Source: Pseudomonadota bacterium (GTDB taxonomy: Bacteria; Pseudomonadota; Gammaproteobacteria; Steroidobacterales; Steroidobacteraceae). Taken from it: a DNA stretch of 64,000 nt. Positions 53,379 to 61,522 of the stretch are shown piece after piece. Made by a program: the position numbers and the translations under genes. Numbering within the stretch: the stretch's first letter is position 1; each line of letters starts with the position of its first letter. A model generated the notes under the pieces. That model was not told where the DNA came from, searched no databases, and saw only the letters and a list, made by a program, of their open reading frames with translations. Where the stretch lies: assembly GCA_023417315.1 (NCBI GenBank), contig JAEZFW010000083.1:1-64000 (forward strand), given 5' to 3'.

Positions 53379-54020
53379 ATGAACGAATCCATTACTGTCT
53401 TATTGGTCGATGATCACGCTGTGGTCCGCGAAGGCTATCGGCGGCTGTTGGAAGACAGCGGCATCCGCGTGATCGGCGAAGCCTCGAGCGCTGCGGAGGG
53501 CTATCAACAATTCTGTACGTTGGCGCCGCATGTCGTCGTAATGGACATCGCGCTGTCGGGCGTAAGCGGCATCGAAGGCATGCGCAGAATTCTCGCGCGG
53601 GAGCCTGCGGCGCGCGTGCTGATGTTCAGCATGTACCAGGAGATCATCTTCGTTCGACGTGCGCTCGAGGCGGGCGCAGCCGGCTATTTGACGAAGTCGA
53701 GCGCGCCTCGCGTGCTCGTCGAAGCGGTACATGCGATCGCTCGAGGGCAGCGGTTCTTGAGCCATGACGTGGCGCTCGCTCTCGCGCTCGCACCCGCTCC
53801 AACTGCGAGCTCCGCGGCACCCTCGCTCTCCGCACGCGAATTCGAGATTCTGAAGCTCCTTGCTCAGGGCTGCTCTGTCACTGAAATTGCGCGGCAGTTG
53901 TGTCGCAACCAGAAGACCGTGGCGAATCATCAGTCCGCGATCAAGCAGAAGCTCGGCGCCGACAACACGGCGCAGCTCGTTCGCATCGCCATGCAGCTCG
54001 GGCTCGTGCCGCCGGTGTAG
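53379..54020 (+). CDS. NarL/FixJ-type response regulator
   Basis: This 213-residue regulator has a receiver domain (VLLVDDHAVVREGYRRLLED, phosphoacceptor D56 in VVVMDIALSGVSG, lysine in GYLTKSSA) and a LuxR-type helix-turn-helix (LSAREFEILKLLAQGCSVTE, IARQLCRNQKTVANHQSAIK). It is the cognate partner of the HisKA_3 kinase directly upstream. In such systems targets are commonly neighbouring genes; the small hypothetical gene 105 bases downstream and the divergent TonB receptor are candidates. Confidence 0.95.
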   Translation: MNESITVLLVDDHAVVREGYRRLLEDSGIRVIGEASSAAEGYQQFCTLAPHVVVMDIALSGVSGIEGMRRILAREPAARVLMFSMYQEIIFVRRALEAGAAGYLTKSSAPRVLVEAVHAIARGQRFLSHDVALALALAPAPTASSAAPSLSAREFEILKLLAQGCSVTEIARQLCRNQKTVANHQSAIKQKLGADNTAQLVRIAMQLGLVPPV

Positions 54021-54124
54021 CGCAGCGCACCATACGAGCCAAAACGGATTTGTCCAACGTTGGAACTTTCGGCGTCCGCGCGAATTTGCGTCAGGTGTCT
54101 GGATGCGCCTGAGAGTTCCCGGGG

Positions 54125-54655
54125 ATGGCAGTTGAAACGGAGCGTCGACGACAGGCGCAAGCACTCGAGCCCTCCGAACTATGTTTCTTGCTCATCCGAG
54201 CACCGACGGATCGGGAGATCTACGGTGCTTTCCGAGCAATCGCCGCTCATGCCCAGGATCAGGCACAGCACGAGCAGCTTCTGATCGAAGGTGATGTTCC
54301 GCTGACAGCGGGTCTCACCTCCCCGACCGTTCCAACCACCCTCCAGCGCCTGCTCAACGCCGACTGCGACATGATCGACACGCTCTCGCTGGACATCGGC
54401 GGGCTCTCAGTGATCTACCGGCGCTCAGGCGGGCACGCGCCGTTCCGCGAGAGCTACTTCGATGAGGTTCGGATCGAAACCAAGGATGCTGCTGCAATCG
54501 ACCCGGCGGAGCTCGAGAGCCTGATCCACGATTTGAGCCACCATCTCTGCGTCGCATCTCATACCGCAACGGGGGCTCATGCAGATCTGATCGCCGACGC
54601 GAGCTCGAAGCCGCAACCACTCGGTGAGTCAGCGCCTCGCTACTCGCGCCACTAA
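54125..54655 (+). CDS. Hypothetical 176-aa protein
   Basis: I do not recognise a family. The sequence is soluble, without signal peptide or transmembrane helix, with helical segments (PSELCFLLIRAPTDREIYGA, AHAQDQAQHEQLLIEGDVPL) and a beta-rich middle (DMIDTLSLDIGGLSVIYRRS). It follows the NarL-type regulator by 105 bases in the same direction and converges on a serine hydrolase gene with 9 bases between stops. Codon use resembles the neighbours, supporting a real gene; the start at ATG 54125 lacks a clear ribosome-binding site. Confidence 0.6.
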   Translation: MAVETERRRQAQALEPSELCFLLIRAPTDREIYGAFRAIAAHAQDQAQHEQLLIEGDVPLTAGLTSPTVPTTLQRLLNADCDMIDTLSLDIGGLSVIYRRSGGHAPFRESYFDEVRIETKDAAAIDPAELESLIHDLSHHLCVASHTATGAHADLIADASSKPQPLGESAPRYSRH

Positions 54656-54664
54656 CATCCTTTC

Positions 54665-55987
54665 CTACGAACTGGGCAGCGGCGGTGCAAGAGTGGGTTT
54701 ATTGAGAGCCGAAGCCTCTTCGTCTTGCTCGTACACCGCATCCCGGAAAGCTTTGTGGAGCGGCACTTTGCCGAACGGGACGTATTGCGTGAACAAGACG
54801 GCGGCAAGATCGTGTGCAGGGTCGACCCAGAATAGCGTGTTCGCATAACCGTCCCAGAAGAACTCGCCCACGGCACCTGAGGCCTCTTCGCGATTCGCCG
54901 GCGGCGCGATACGCACGGCGAAGTCGATGCCGAAACCGACTTGACCCTTGCTCGGTAGCCAGGAGGTATCTGTCACACCCGCAGGCATCGCGTTGGTGCG
55001 CATCAACTTCACCGCCTCGGCACTCAAGATGCGCGTGCCGTCGAGCTCTCCGCCATTGAGCAACATGCGCGCGAAGCGCATGTAGTCATCGAGCGTCGAA
55101 ACTAGACCCCAGCCGCCGGGCTTGAGCGGCCATTCCCGCTCGTTAACATGAATGACTTTGTCGTCCTCGAGCGGAGTGAACGTGCCTTCGTCGCTGCGCG
55201 AATAGACAACGGCAAGCCGCCCTCGATCCTCGGGCGGCACCACATAGTGCGTATCCGTCATCCGCAGCGGCTCGAAGAGGTGCTTGCGCAGGTACTGATC
55301 GAATCGCTCGCCCGAGATGCGCTCGACGAGGAAGGCTTGCACATCGACTGCAGGACCATATAGCCAGCGAGTGCCGGGCTGATATAAGAGCGGCACCTCA
55401 CCGAGCTTTTCCGCCATCTGCGTGAGCGTATTCTCCAGAGCCACGGGATTGGCAGCGCGGAACATCTCGCCGACGCGAGATTCGTCATTGTCCCCGGAAG
55501 TGAGTCCCGCGGTGTGACGCATCAGATCGCGTATCGTGACCTCGCGCTGCGGCTCCTCGTAGATCGGCTTGCCCGCTGCATCGCTGCCGGCATAGACCCT
55601 CAGTTGCGCGAGCTCGGGGGCGTATTTCGCAACAGGCTCGTCCAGCTGAAACTGACCCTCGTCGTACAAGCGCATGAGCGCCACGCCGGTGACCGGCTTC
55701 GTCATCGAATAGATGCGCACGAGCGTGTCGCGGCTCATCGGCCGGTTCGCCGCGCGATCCGCAACGCCGAATGCACCGAAGTACGCTTCGCGCCCCTGCT
55801 CAAACACGAGCGCGGACACACCGAGAAGCTGCCCCGAGGCGACGAACGCACGAAGCGTGGAATCGAGCTTTGCTGGATCCACCAACCCTGCATTCGGCGC
55901 TGGCGCCTGAATCGCCTCGGGCGGCGCATCGCGACCGCATGCGCAAAGCACTGCGCTCAACAACGCAACTGCCAGTATTCTCGACAT
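54665..55987 (-). CDS. Exported class C beta-lactamase-family serine hydrolase (EstB-like)
   Basis: This 440-residue protein has a lipoprotein-like signal (ILAVALLSAVLCACG, acylated Cys about 18) and a PF00144 hydrolase domain. The catalytic S-x-x-K is SMTK in VRIYSMTKPVTGVALMRLYD; the tyrosine motif is WLYGPAVDVQAFLVE, like EstB-type esterases rather than AmpC (YxN). The third motif region is GEFFWDGYANTLFWVDPAHD. It is not related closely to the membrane-tailed hydrolase at 18502. Periplasmic ester or peptide hydrolysis is inferred. Confidence 0.92.
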   Translation of the reverse strand: MSRILAVALLSAVLCACGRDAPPEAIQAPAPNAGLVDPAKLDSTLRAFVASGQLLGVSALVFEQGREAYFGAFGVADRAANRPMSRDTLVRIYSMTKPVTGVALMRLYDEGQFQLDEPVAKYAPELAQLRVYAGSDAAGKPIYEEPQREVTIRDLMRHTAGLTSGDNDESRVGEMFRAANPVALENTLTQMAEKLGEVPLLYQPGTRWLYGPAVDVQAFLVERISGERFDQYLRKHLFEPLRMTDTHYVVPPEDRGRLAVVYSRSDEGTFTPLEDDKVIHVNEREWPLKPGGWGLVSTLDDYMRFARMLLNGGELDGTRILSAEAVKLMRTNAMPAGVTDTSWLPSKGQVGFGIDFAVRIAPPANREEASGAVGEFFWDGYANTLFWVDPAHDLAAVLFTQYVPFGKVPLHKAFRDAVYEQDEEASALNKPTLAPPLPSS

Positions 55988-56179
55988 CGCTCGCCTCGTG
56001 CGCGTGGATGACTCCGGGCGCGGATTGTAGACGGGCGGGCCGTCATGAACCGTTCGGAGGCGTCAAGAACTGCAAGGGATGAAGAGTTTGATCTCGCGGC
56101 AAACGCGGCGAGAGAATTTCCGGCCGCCTATCCGCCAATGCCTCAAAGCACGGAATGCTTACCCAAGAACGGACTGCGC

Positions 56180-56563
56180 TCACCTCGCGTTGATCGCGTA
56201 CCGTCCCGGGCCGAGGAGCGCCAGCGCGACGGCGGTGAAGAGGAACATCGCTTGCAGCTCGATCGCCCATCCGCCAGAGCTGTTCAACGCGAGCACCTCT
56301 CCCATGTGCGCTAGACCGATCGCGAAGAGCATGTTGATGACGATGATCCAAGCGCCGATACGCGAATAGAAACCTAAGATCACGAGCAGCGGCGCAATGA
56401 CCTCGCCTACGTACACGCCATAGGCGAGAAAACCAGGCAGTCCAGCTCCTTGCAGCATGCCGCTGATGCCGGCGACGCCTCCGGTCAGCTTGCTGACGCC
56501 GTGCAAGAGCACGGTGATACCGAGAACGAGGCGCAGAATCAGTCGTCCGATATCGTTGGCCAC
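56180..56563 (-). CDS. DoxX-family membrane protein
   Basis: This 127-residue protein has four transmembrane helices (LILRLVLGITVLLHGVSKLT, PGFLAYGVYVGEVIAPLLVI, IGAWIIVINMLFAIGLAHMG, AMFLFTAVALALLGPGRYAI), typical of the DoxX/YphA family, whose members join oxidoreductase or thiosulfate-linked complexes, though most are uncharacterised. GTG 56563 is used because AGGAG lies 8 bases upstream; the frame extends to 56608. Single gene, convergent on nothing obvious. Confidence 0.88.
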   Translation of the reverse strand: MANDIGRLILRLVLGITVLLHGVSKLTGGVAGISGMLQGAGLPGFLAYGVYVGEVIAPLLVILGFYSRIGAWIIVINMLFAIGLAHMGEVLALNSSGGWAIELQAMFLFTAVALALLGPGRYAINAR

Positions 56564-56673
56564 GATGCCGCTCCTATGGGGTGAATGCCAAGCGTTGGAA
56601 CACAACACGGTACGTCAACCGAAATCATATATGAGCGCTGTATGCCTAGTCCCGACTGTATTGGAGATAGAAC

Positions 56674-57111
56674 ATGTTGACCCGCGTGGCCCTGATTGCG
56701 GCATTGATGATTTCGAGCACCGTCGCATTCGCGCAAGGATTCAAGAACGATCGGTTCTCGCTCGAGCAGGCCGATACGAATAGCGACGGTCGCATTACTC
56801 GCGAGGAGTTTGCTGCTGCTCGCATGCAGATGTTCGCCAAACGCGACCGAAACAGCGATGGCTACCTCGATCAGAACGATGGCTCCAAACGCGCTGCTCG
56901 GCACGGCGGAGAACGCGGAGCTCAGATGCGCGAGCACCTCGATAGCGACGGTGACGGTCGCATCAGCAAGGAGGAATTCGCGAGCGCGCAGACACCGCTA
57001 TTCGACAATGCAGATAAGAATGATGACGGCGTTCTCGATGCGCAAGAGCTCGCGAATGCGAAGGCAACCATGAAGAAGCGTTTGAAGGAAAGACGCGCGC
57101 TCAGTAGATGA
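56674..57111 (+). CDS. Exported EF-hand protein with four calcium loops
   Basis: This 145-residue protein has a signal peptide (LTRVALIAALMISSTVAFA) and four EF-hand loops: DTNSDGRITREE, DRNSDGYLDQND, DSDGDGRISKEE and DKNDDGVLDAQE. They are canonical 12-residue loops with the acidic residues at positions 1, 3, 5 and 12 (position 12 is Asp in the second). A basic linker (GSKRAARHGGERG) separates the pairs. A periplasmic calcium sensor or buffer is the simplest role. The SRPBCC/BON gene follows 130 bases later. Confidence 0.92.
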   Translation: MLTRVALIAALMISSTVAFAQGFKNDRFSLEQADTNSDGRITREEFAAARMQMFAKRDRNSDGYLDQNDGSKRAARHGGERGAQMREHLDSDGDGRISKEEFASAQTPLFDNADKNDDGVLDAQELANAKATMKKRLKERRALSR

Positions 57112-57240
57112 GCGCGAAGAGCGGAACCTCGATCCCAATGCATGCCTTACTTCTCGATAGGGCGAGTGCATCTCGCCGCCCGCTCGACTAGTGCTGCGTC
57201 GCTTCTCTGCGACGCGGCGCCCTAAAGAGAGGTCATCGCC

Positions 57241-58446
57241 ATGTGGTCGAACGAACAATCTTCCCTCGCAAAGCGAGACTCCCAATCCACTCCGATGGGC
57301 GCACAGGTCGTCGCCGGCCTTGCGATCGCGCTGGCGAGTGCAGTCAGTACGTATTACCTTGATCCGCGCTCCGGACGCCGCAGACGGGCGCTACTTCGCG
57401 ATCGCACGACCCGCGCGGTGCATCAAACTCGCGACATGCTGGACACCGCGGTCGCAGATGCTCGCAACCGCGCGCGAGGTCTGTACAGCGTCACGGCTGC
57501 GCGGCTGCATCCCGAACAGACCGACAACCAACGTCTCGCCGAACGCGTGCGCTCGAAGCTGGGTCGCGTGTGCTCGCATCCACGTGCCGTGCGAGTTGCC
57601 GTCAACGAGGGAAACGTCACACTGCGGGGAGACATTCTCGAGCATGAGCTCCCCGGAGTATTGCGCGCTGTTCGCCATGTACCCGGCGTGCGTGAGGTTG
57701 CCCATCAGTTGCAGATTCATCAGCGCGCAGGTCGCATGCCGTTCCTACAAGGCAACAGCGAGCGCGAACAGCCGCGCCTCGAATACTTGCAGCAGAATTG
57801 GTCGCCGGCGCCTCGTCTGCTCGCCGGCGCTGCGGGCGCTGCATTGGTAGCATCTGGCCTTGGCCTCAAATCGTGGGCCGGAGCCGGACTCGCACTGGGC
57901 GGCGCAGCGTTGTTGGCGCGCAGCACGACCAATCAGCCGCTCGCACGGATTCTGGGCGTCGGTGCAAGCGCTGGAGACGGCATCGAGATTCAGAAGACGA
58001 TGCGCGTGTACGCGGAGCTCGATGAGGTCTACTCGTGCTGGCGTCAGATCGAGAATTTTCCGCAGTTCATGAGCCATGTACGCGAGGTCAGGAAGCTCTC
58101 CGATACGCTATATCATTGGGTCGTGGATGGACCTGCCGGTATACCCGTCGAATGGGATGCGGAGGTGACTGCGGACGTACCTGGTGAGCTCATTGCTTGG
58201 CGAACCGTCCCGGGCTCCGTCGTGCACAGCTCGGGCATCATTCACTTCGAGCCGGATCCCTACGGCGACACGCGTGTCCACATTCGGATGACATATCGGC
58301 CACCCGCGAATGCAGTCGGCCGCACGCTCGCTAAAGTCTTCGGTGCAGATCCGAGGCGGCAGATGGATGAGGATCTCGCACGCTTCAAGTCCTACATGGA
58401 AGTGGGCAAGACCACCGGCGCGTACGGAACCGTGACGCGTCATTGA
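57241..58446 (+). CDS. YtxH-like/BON/SRPBCC membrane protein
   Basis: This 401-residue protein begins with a hydrophobic segment (QVVAGLAIALASAVSTYYLD) and a YtxH-like basic helix (RSGRRRRALLRDRTTRAV), then a BON domain (about 95-160, RVRSKLGRVCSHPRAVRVAV to VPGVREVAHQL), a glycine/alanine transmembrane pair (about 185-220) and a C-terminal SRPBCC (polyketide-cyclase-like) domain (about 240-395, AELDEVYSCWRQIENFPQFM, VDGPAGIPVEWDAEVTADVP). This mixed architecture is common in stress-related loci of proteobacteria; function unknown. GAGAGG gives a ribosome-binding site. A hairpin follows the stop. Confidence 0.92.
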   Translation: MWSNEQSSLAKRDSQSTPMGAQVVAGLAIALASAVSTYYLDPRSGRRRRALLRDRTTRAVHQTRDMLDTAVADARNRARGLYSVTAARLHPEQTDNQRLAERVRSKLGRVCSHPRAVRVAVNEGNVTLRGDILEHELPGVLRAVRHVPGVREVAHQLQIHQRAGRMPFLQGNSEREQPRLEYLQQNWSPAPRLLAGAAGAALVASGLGLKSWAGAGLALGGAALLARSTTNQPLARILGVGASAGDGIEIQKTMRVYAELDEVYSCWRQIENFPQFMSHVREVRKLSDTLYHWVVDGPAGIPVEWDAEVTADVPGELIAWRTVPGSVVHSSGIIHFEPDPYGDTRVHIRMTYRPPANAVGRTLAKVFGADPRRQMDEDLARFKSYMEVGKTTGAYGTVTRH

Positions 58447-58455
58447 TTCGACGCT

Positions 58456-58487
58456 GACAGGCTACCGCTCGAAAGTGATAGCCTGTC
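58456..58487. terminator. Hairpin downstream of the SRPBCC gene
   Basis: GACAGGCTA (58456-58464) and TAGCCTGTC (58479-58487) form a perfect 9-bp stem with a 14-base loop, 10 bases past the stop codon. There is no T-tract, so it may be a processing or rho-dependent end. Confidence 0.6.
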
Positions 58488-58640
58488 CGCAATGAATGCG
58501 AGCGGAGCCTGATTCGAGACACCCTGCCGTACGTACAGCTGCTCACGATACGACGTGACACCGACAGGTGCTCATACTCAATCTGGGCAGTCAGCACCAA
58601 GCGACGCATGTTCTCGATGGCGGCTCCGTTCGTCTCGCTT

Positions 58641-59285
58641 CTAATGTCGCGGCGTCTGCTCTTCCTGCCCCGACATCGAGCTCTGCGTCGATTGCCTGCG
58701 CTCATCTTGACCGCGCTGCTCGCGCGCGACTCGCAGCGAGTTGTGCACATCCTTCACGCCCGATATGCGTTCCGCGAGATGCTCCGCGCGCCGCTTGTCC
58801 TCTCGCGAGTTGACCGCTCCGGACAGAGTGACTTCGCATTCTTTGACCGTCACTTCCATGTTGGAAGCATCGAGGTAGGGATCGTCGGAAAGCATCTCGC
58901 ACACATCCTCGCGAATGCGCTCATCCGAGCGACGGTAGCCGCGCGGTCCGCGACCGCGATGATGTGGCTGCGACATCGCGTCATAGCCCTGCGCGCCGTA
59001 AGCGCTCGATCCCGTCTCCGCGCCTCCCATGCCGCCATAGCCGCCATATCCCAATGCACCGCGTCGACCGTAATCGAGATCGCGGCCATATCCGCCGGTA
59101 CCAAATGAGCTCGCGTCGTCCTCGCGATCCATCCCGAAATTCCCGCGCGTGTAGCTGCCGGCGCTGAACTCACCGCCATAGCTCGCCCCTTCGTCTCGCC
59201 AATCGCCGGCGCCCCGATCGCCGGAGTGCTCGCGCTCACCGCCTTGCCGATCTCGACCACGTCTCCAGAAATTCTCGAAGGCCAT
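58641..59285 (-). CDS. BON protein with Gly/Tyr-rich N-terminus
   Basis: This 214-residue protein starts MAFENFWRRGRDRQGG and has a low-complexity Gly/Tyr/Arg-rich region (about 15-105, for example GRRGALGYGGYGGMGGAE) followed by a BON domain (about 110-180, IREDVCEMLSDDPYLDASNM, VTVKECEVTLSGAVNSREDK, RISGVKDVHNSLRV) and a Gln/Ser-rich tail. This layout is seen in SWFGD-type stress proteins of many proteobacteria. No signal peptide. It converges on the SRPBCC gene, another BON protein. Confidence 0.9.
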   Translation of the reverse strand: MAFENFWRRGRDRQGGEREHSGDRGAGDWRDEGASYGGEFSAGSYTRGNFGMDREDDASSFGTGGYGRDLDYGRRGALGYGGYGGMGGAETGSSAYGAQGYDAMSQPHHRGRGPRGYRRSDERIREDVCEMLSDDPYLDASNMEVTVKECEVTLSGAVNSREDKRRAEHLAERISGVKDVHNSLRVAREQRGQDERRQSTQSSMSGQEEQTPRH

Positions 59286-59514
59286 AAGCGTCACCTCATC
59301 GATGGATGGTTTGCCACGCTCGAGCGAGCGCGTCTTCGATTCGCACTGCGAAACGGGGACCTTGACGATTGGTTCCTTCTCCGCGATAGGGCTGGAACTC
59401 TGCGCACGTGCCGAGGCTTTCGATGAGAGGGCACGATCTATTAGGGCGCTTTACCGACACGCAAGACGCGGTGCGACGGCCACCACCGTTGCATCGTCCA
59501 CGCGAGGTGCGGAC

Positions 59515-59646
59515 GTGAAGCACGAAGTCAAACCATCCGGAGCGATCGTCATTATCGTGCTGATGGCGCTGCTCGGCGCGTGCAGGCAACCGCCGGGTCC
59601 AGAGCCGCCGGGGGATCCGCCTGCGCCGCAGTCTCAAACTAAGTGA
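59515..59646 (+). CDS. Small proline-rich lipoprotein candidate (43 aa)
   Basis: From GTG 59515 a 43-residue peptide shows a positive N-terminus (KHEVKPSG), a hydrophobic stretch (AIVIIVLMALLGAC) ending in a lipobox LGAC, and a mature tail of 20 residues that is Pro-rich (RQPPGPEPPGDPPAPQSQTK). This is the form of a small outer-membrane entericidin-like or anchor lipoprotein. The GTG follows GAGGTGCG. The longer frame upstream (from 59302) looks non-coding. A GTGACG repeat starts at its stop codon. Confidence 0.55.
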   Translation: MKHEVKPSGAIVIIVLMALLGACRQPPGPEPPGDPPAPQSQTK

Positions 59647-59680
59647 CGGCGTGACGAGGTGACGGAGTGACGAAGTCAGA
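59643..59680. repeat. GTGACG-word repeat, copy 2 (single arm, starts at a stop codon)
   Basis: GTGACGGCGTGACGAGGTGA and CGGAGTGACGAAGTCAGA are consecutive copies of the 7-8 base word found at 41608 and 62077. The first TGA is the stop codon of the small lipoprotein gene. No right arm is seen within 100 bases. Confidence 0.75.
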
Positions 59681-59725
59681 GGGCGCCAGTCCACCCGCCA
59701 CGCATTCACCTCAACAGGTGCAATC

Positions 59726-59953
59726 ATGAAATCTAAACCGCAAAAACCGTCTCGCGCGCGAGATCACGAGGACAGCGCTGACGAACGCAAAGAGGTGCGT
59801 ATGCCGCCCGCCGAGGAGCGCAACCAGGAATTTTCCAGCCAGGAATTCGCAACGACCCGACCTGTCTCGCGCCGAGCAACCCAGGGCGAGAAGCGCAACG
59901 CTCGCGCGACACGCGCCCCGGAACCGGATTCGGAATTCGAGCTGCCTATCTAA
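59726..59953 (+). CDS. Small highly charged hypothetical protein (75 aa)
   Basis: This is a 75-residue hydrophilic sequence rich in Arg, Lys, Glu and Gln (KPSRARDHEDSADERKEVRM, PVSRRATQGEKRNARATRAP) without hydrophobic segment, likely disordered. ATG 59726 follows CAGGTGCAATC, a weak ribosome-binding site. I recognise no family. It may be a small stress protein, given the BON, EF-hand and lipoprotein neighbours, or a spurious frame. Confidence 0.45.
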   Translation: MKSKPQKPSRARDHEDSADERKEVRMPPAEERNQEFSSQEFATTRPVSRRATQGEKRNARATRAPEPDSEFELPI

Positions 59954-60363
59954 CGAAATTAGAGAAGTGCGCGTGTACTGCAGGAGACGCCGTCGACTCC
60001 ATCACTTCGTCCCTTGGAACCAGTCACCCACAGCCCAGACGCGCCCGTTATCGCCCTCGGACGACGGACTCGTTGCGAGCGCGCTAGCGGGACTTGAGCG
60101 CACAGCTCATCGCGTCATCGCCCGCTCCTTGCAATCCCCACATGTGCTTCGCAAGCGGGCGCATTGTGCCATCGCCTGTCAGCGCTCACGTCCATGAGAT
60201 CGCCAGCATCACGACTGTCGCGTGGCGACGGCGGCGCGTGAAGTTCACCCGCGTGGAGTCAATGCTAAGATCGAAACGTGACCTCTAGAGAACCGCATCA
60301 CTCGAAGCTGCCGCGGACTGCGCCAACGATCAGGGAGGCGCCCAACACGGCCGTGATGATCGA
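59954..60363. other. 410-base gap before the PRPP-synthetase gene
   Basis: No convincing intact gene is present. It includes a small frame at 60094-60288 that I do not support, and a leftward fragment at 60298-60360 that looks like the end of a GlsB/YeaQ protein. The promoter of the downstream gene should lie near 60250-60360. Confidence 0.5.
60298..60360 (-). pseudogene. Possible C-terminal remnant of a GlsB/YeaQ/YmgE protein
   Basis: On the minus strand, 20 codons before a TGA read SIITAVLGASLIVGAVRGSF plus E. The (S/A)-I-I-T-A-V-(I/L)-G-A pattern and hydrophobic end resemble the last helix of the small GlsB/YeaQ (transglycosylase-associated) membrane family. The upstream part, where the rest of that gene should be, is occupied by the PRPP-synthetase gene. 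Chance similarity is possible. Confidence 0.3.
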
Positions 60364-61263
60364 ATGAAGCCACTCATCTATGCGTTTCCCGGCGATGAAT
60401 CGTTCGCGCGCAGGCTGACTCTCGCGACCGACATGCAGCCCGGGCACTTCGAGTTTCGTCGCTTTCCGGACGGCGAGTCGCTGATCACGTTGCACGATGA
60501 TTGTGCCGGACGAGAGGTCATCCTCTGCTGCAGTCTCAAGGATGCGGATGCAAAGACATTACCGCTCTACTTCTTGAGCACGACGGCACGCGAGCTGGGC
60601 GCTGAACGCGTGGGGCTCGTCGCTCCCTATCTCGCCTATATGCGGCAGGACCAACGATTTCACGCCGGACAGTCGCGTAGTGCGCACAGTTATGCAGAGT
60701 TGCTATCCACGATGTTCGACTGGCTCGTCACCGTGGATCCTCATCTGCATCGGATCCACTCGCTCGACGAGATCTATTCGATCCCGACCATCGCTGTGAG
60801 CGCGATGCCGGCAGTCGCAGAGTGGGTCTCCAATCATGTGGTGCACCCGGTATTGATTGGGCCCGATGCTGAAAGCAATCAGTGGGTGGAACGCGTCGCT
60901 CACACCATCGGGGCGCCGTGCATCGTGCTCCAGAAGGTGCGCCATGGCGATCGCCATGTAGAAGTCAGTCCACTGGATCCTGAGCTCGTGCGCAACCGAA
61001 CGCCTATCGTGCTCGATGACATTGCCTCGTCTGGTCGCACGTTTGTCGAAGTGCTCAAGAAATTGCGCGGAGCCGGGGTTCACGACGCAACATGCATCGC
61101 GGTACACGCATTGTTCGCGGGAGCCGCAGAGGACGACTTACGCGCCGCGGGGGCAAGTCGAATCATTTCGACGAACACGGTTCCGCATGCGACGAATGCG
61201 ATCGATGTCGCTGCCCTGGTTAGCGAGGCGATCGCGGCAATCGCTTCTAAGACTTCGCCCTAA
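60364..61263 (+). CDS. Ribose-phosphate pyrophosphokinase homologue (short, divergent)
   Basis: This 299-residue protein has the PRPP-synthetase layout: N-terminal FEFRRFPDGESLITLHDD (the Phe and FPDGE equivalents), the ATP-loop region LVAPYLAYMRQDQRFHAGQS, a catalytic metal histidine region VTVDPHLHRIHSL, and the PRPP-binding loop IVLDDIASSGRTFVEVLKKL. The loop reads DDIASSGRT where housekeeping enzymes have DDIIDTGGT-like sequence, and the protein is about 15 residues shorter than typical class I Prs. Such short homologues exist beside thymidine-phosphorylase genes in some proteobacteria; that gene is not here. Probably a second PRPP synthetase for nucleoside salvage. Confidence 0.88.
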   Translation: MKPLIYAFPGDESFARRLTLATDMQPGHFEFRRFPDGESLITLHDDCAGREVILCCSLKDADAKTLPLYFLSTTARELGAERVGLVAPYLAYMRQDQRFHAGQSRSAHSYAELLSTMFDWLVTVDPHLHRIHSLDEIYSIPTIAVSAMPAVAEWVSNHVVHPVLIGPDAESNQWVERVAHTIGAPCIVLQKVRHGDRHVEVSPLDPELVRNRTPIVLDDIASSGRTFVEVLKKLRGAGVHDATCIAVHALFAGAAEDDLRAAGASRIISTNTVPHATNAIDVAALVSEAIAAIASKTSP

Positions 61264-61344
61264 TCACACCCGCGCGCCGCGGTTCTGCGGAGCATTCAAG
61301 GAACTCTCCCACCTCGACTCGCATGACGCTCGGCTGTATGATCG

Positions 61345-61455
61345 CGCCCGTCATTGGGGAGTAGCCTCCTGCGGCTTCGCGCCGCCGGGCTTACATCAAC
61401 AGACTTGGCCGCAAGGCCATGGTGTAAGCGGCTCCAGCTGGCGAGACCTTTGATC
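61345..61455 (+). ncRNA. yybP-ykoY manganese riboswitch
   Basis: The leader of the GDT1-family gene contains both conserved halves of the yybP-ykoY aptamer: TTGGGGAGTAGCC (61354-61366) and GGCGAGACCTTTGA (61440-61453), separated by two arms that fold (CTCCTGCGGCTTCGCGCC, CTTGGCCGCAAGGCC). This class binds Mn(II) and turns on manganese-export genes, as for mntP and GDT1-type proteins. The gene downstream is exactly such a gene. Boundaries are approximate. Confidence 0.85.
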
Positions 61456-61492
61456 ACTCCATTCCGGTGTGGGCCGGGAATGGGCGTGATCA
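61451..61492 (+). promoter_or_regulatory. Expression-platform hairpin of the manganese riboswitch
   Basis: TGATCACTCCATTCCGG and CCGGGAATGGGCGTGATCA form a stem of about 16 bp with few mismatches, starting inside the last strand of the aptamer. Because the 5' side shares bases with the aptamer end, ligand binding and hairpin formation should be exclusive. No T-run follows, so it may control access to the ribosome-binding site 30 bases downstream rather than terminate transcription. Confidence 0.65.
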
Positions 61493-61522
61493 ATTGCGTC
61501 TGACGGCCCTGGACCCGACCTG

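Noticed and set aside
60094..60288. Small rightward frame in the gap before the PRPP-synthetase homologue
   Set aside because: No ribosome-binding site, no recognisable features and arginine-rich composition typical of non-coding GC-rich frames.
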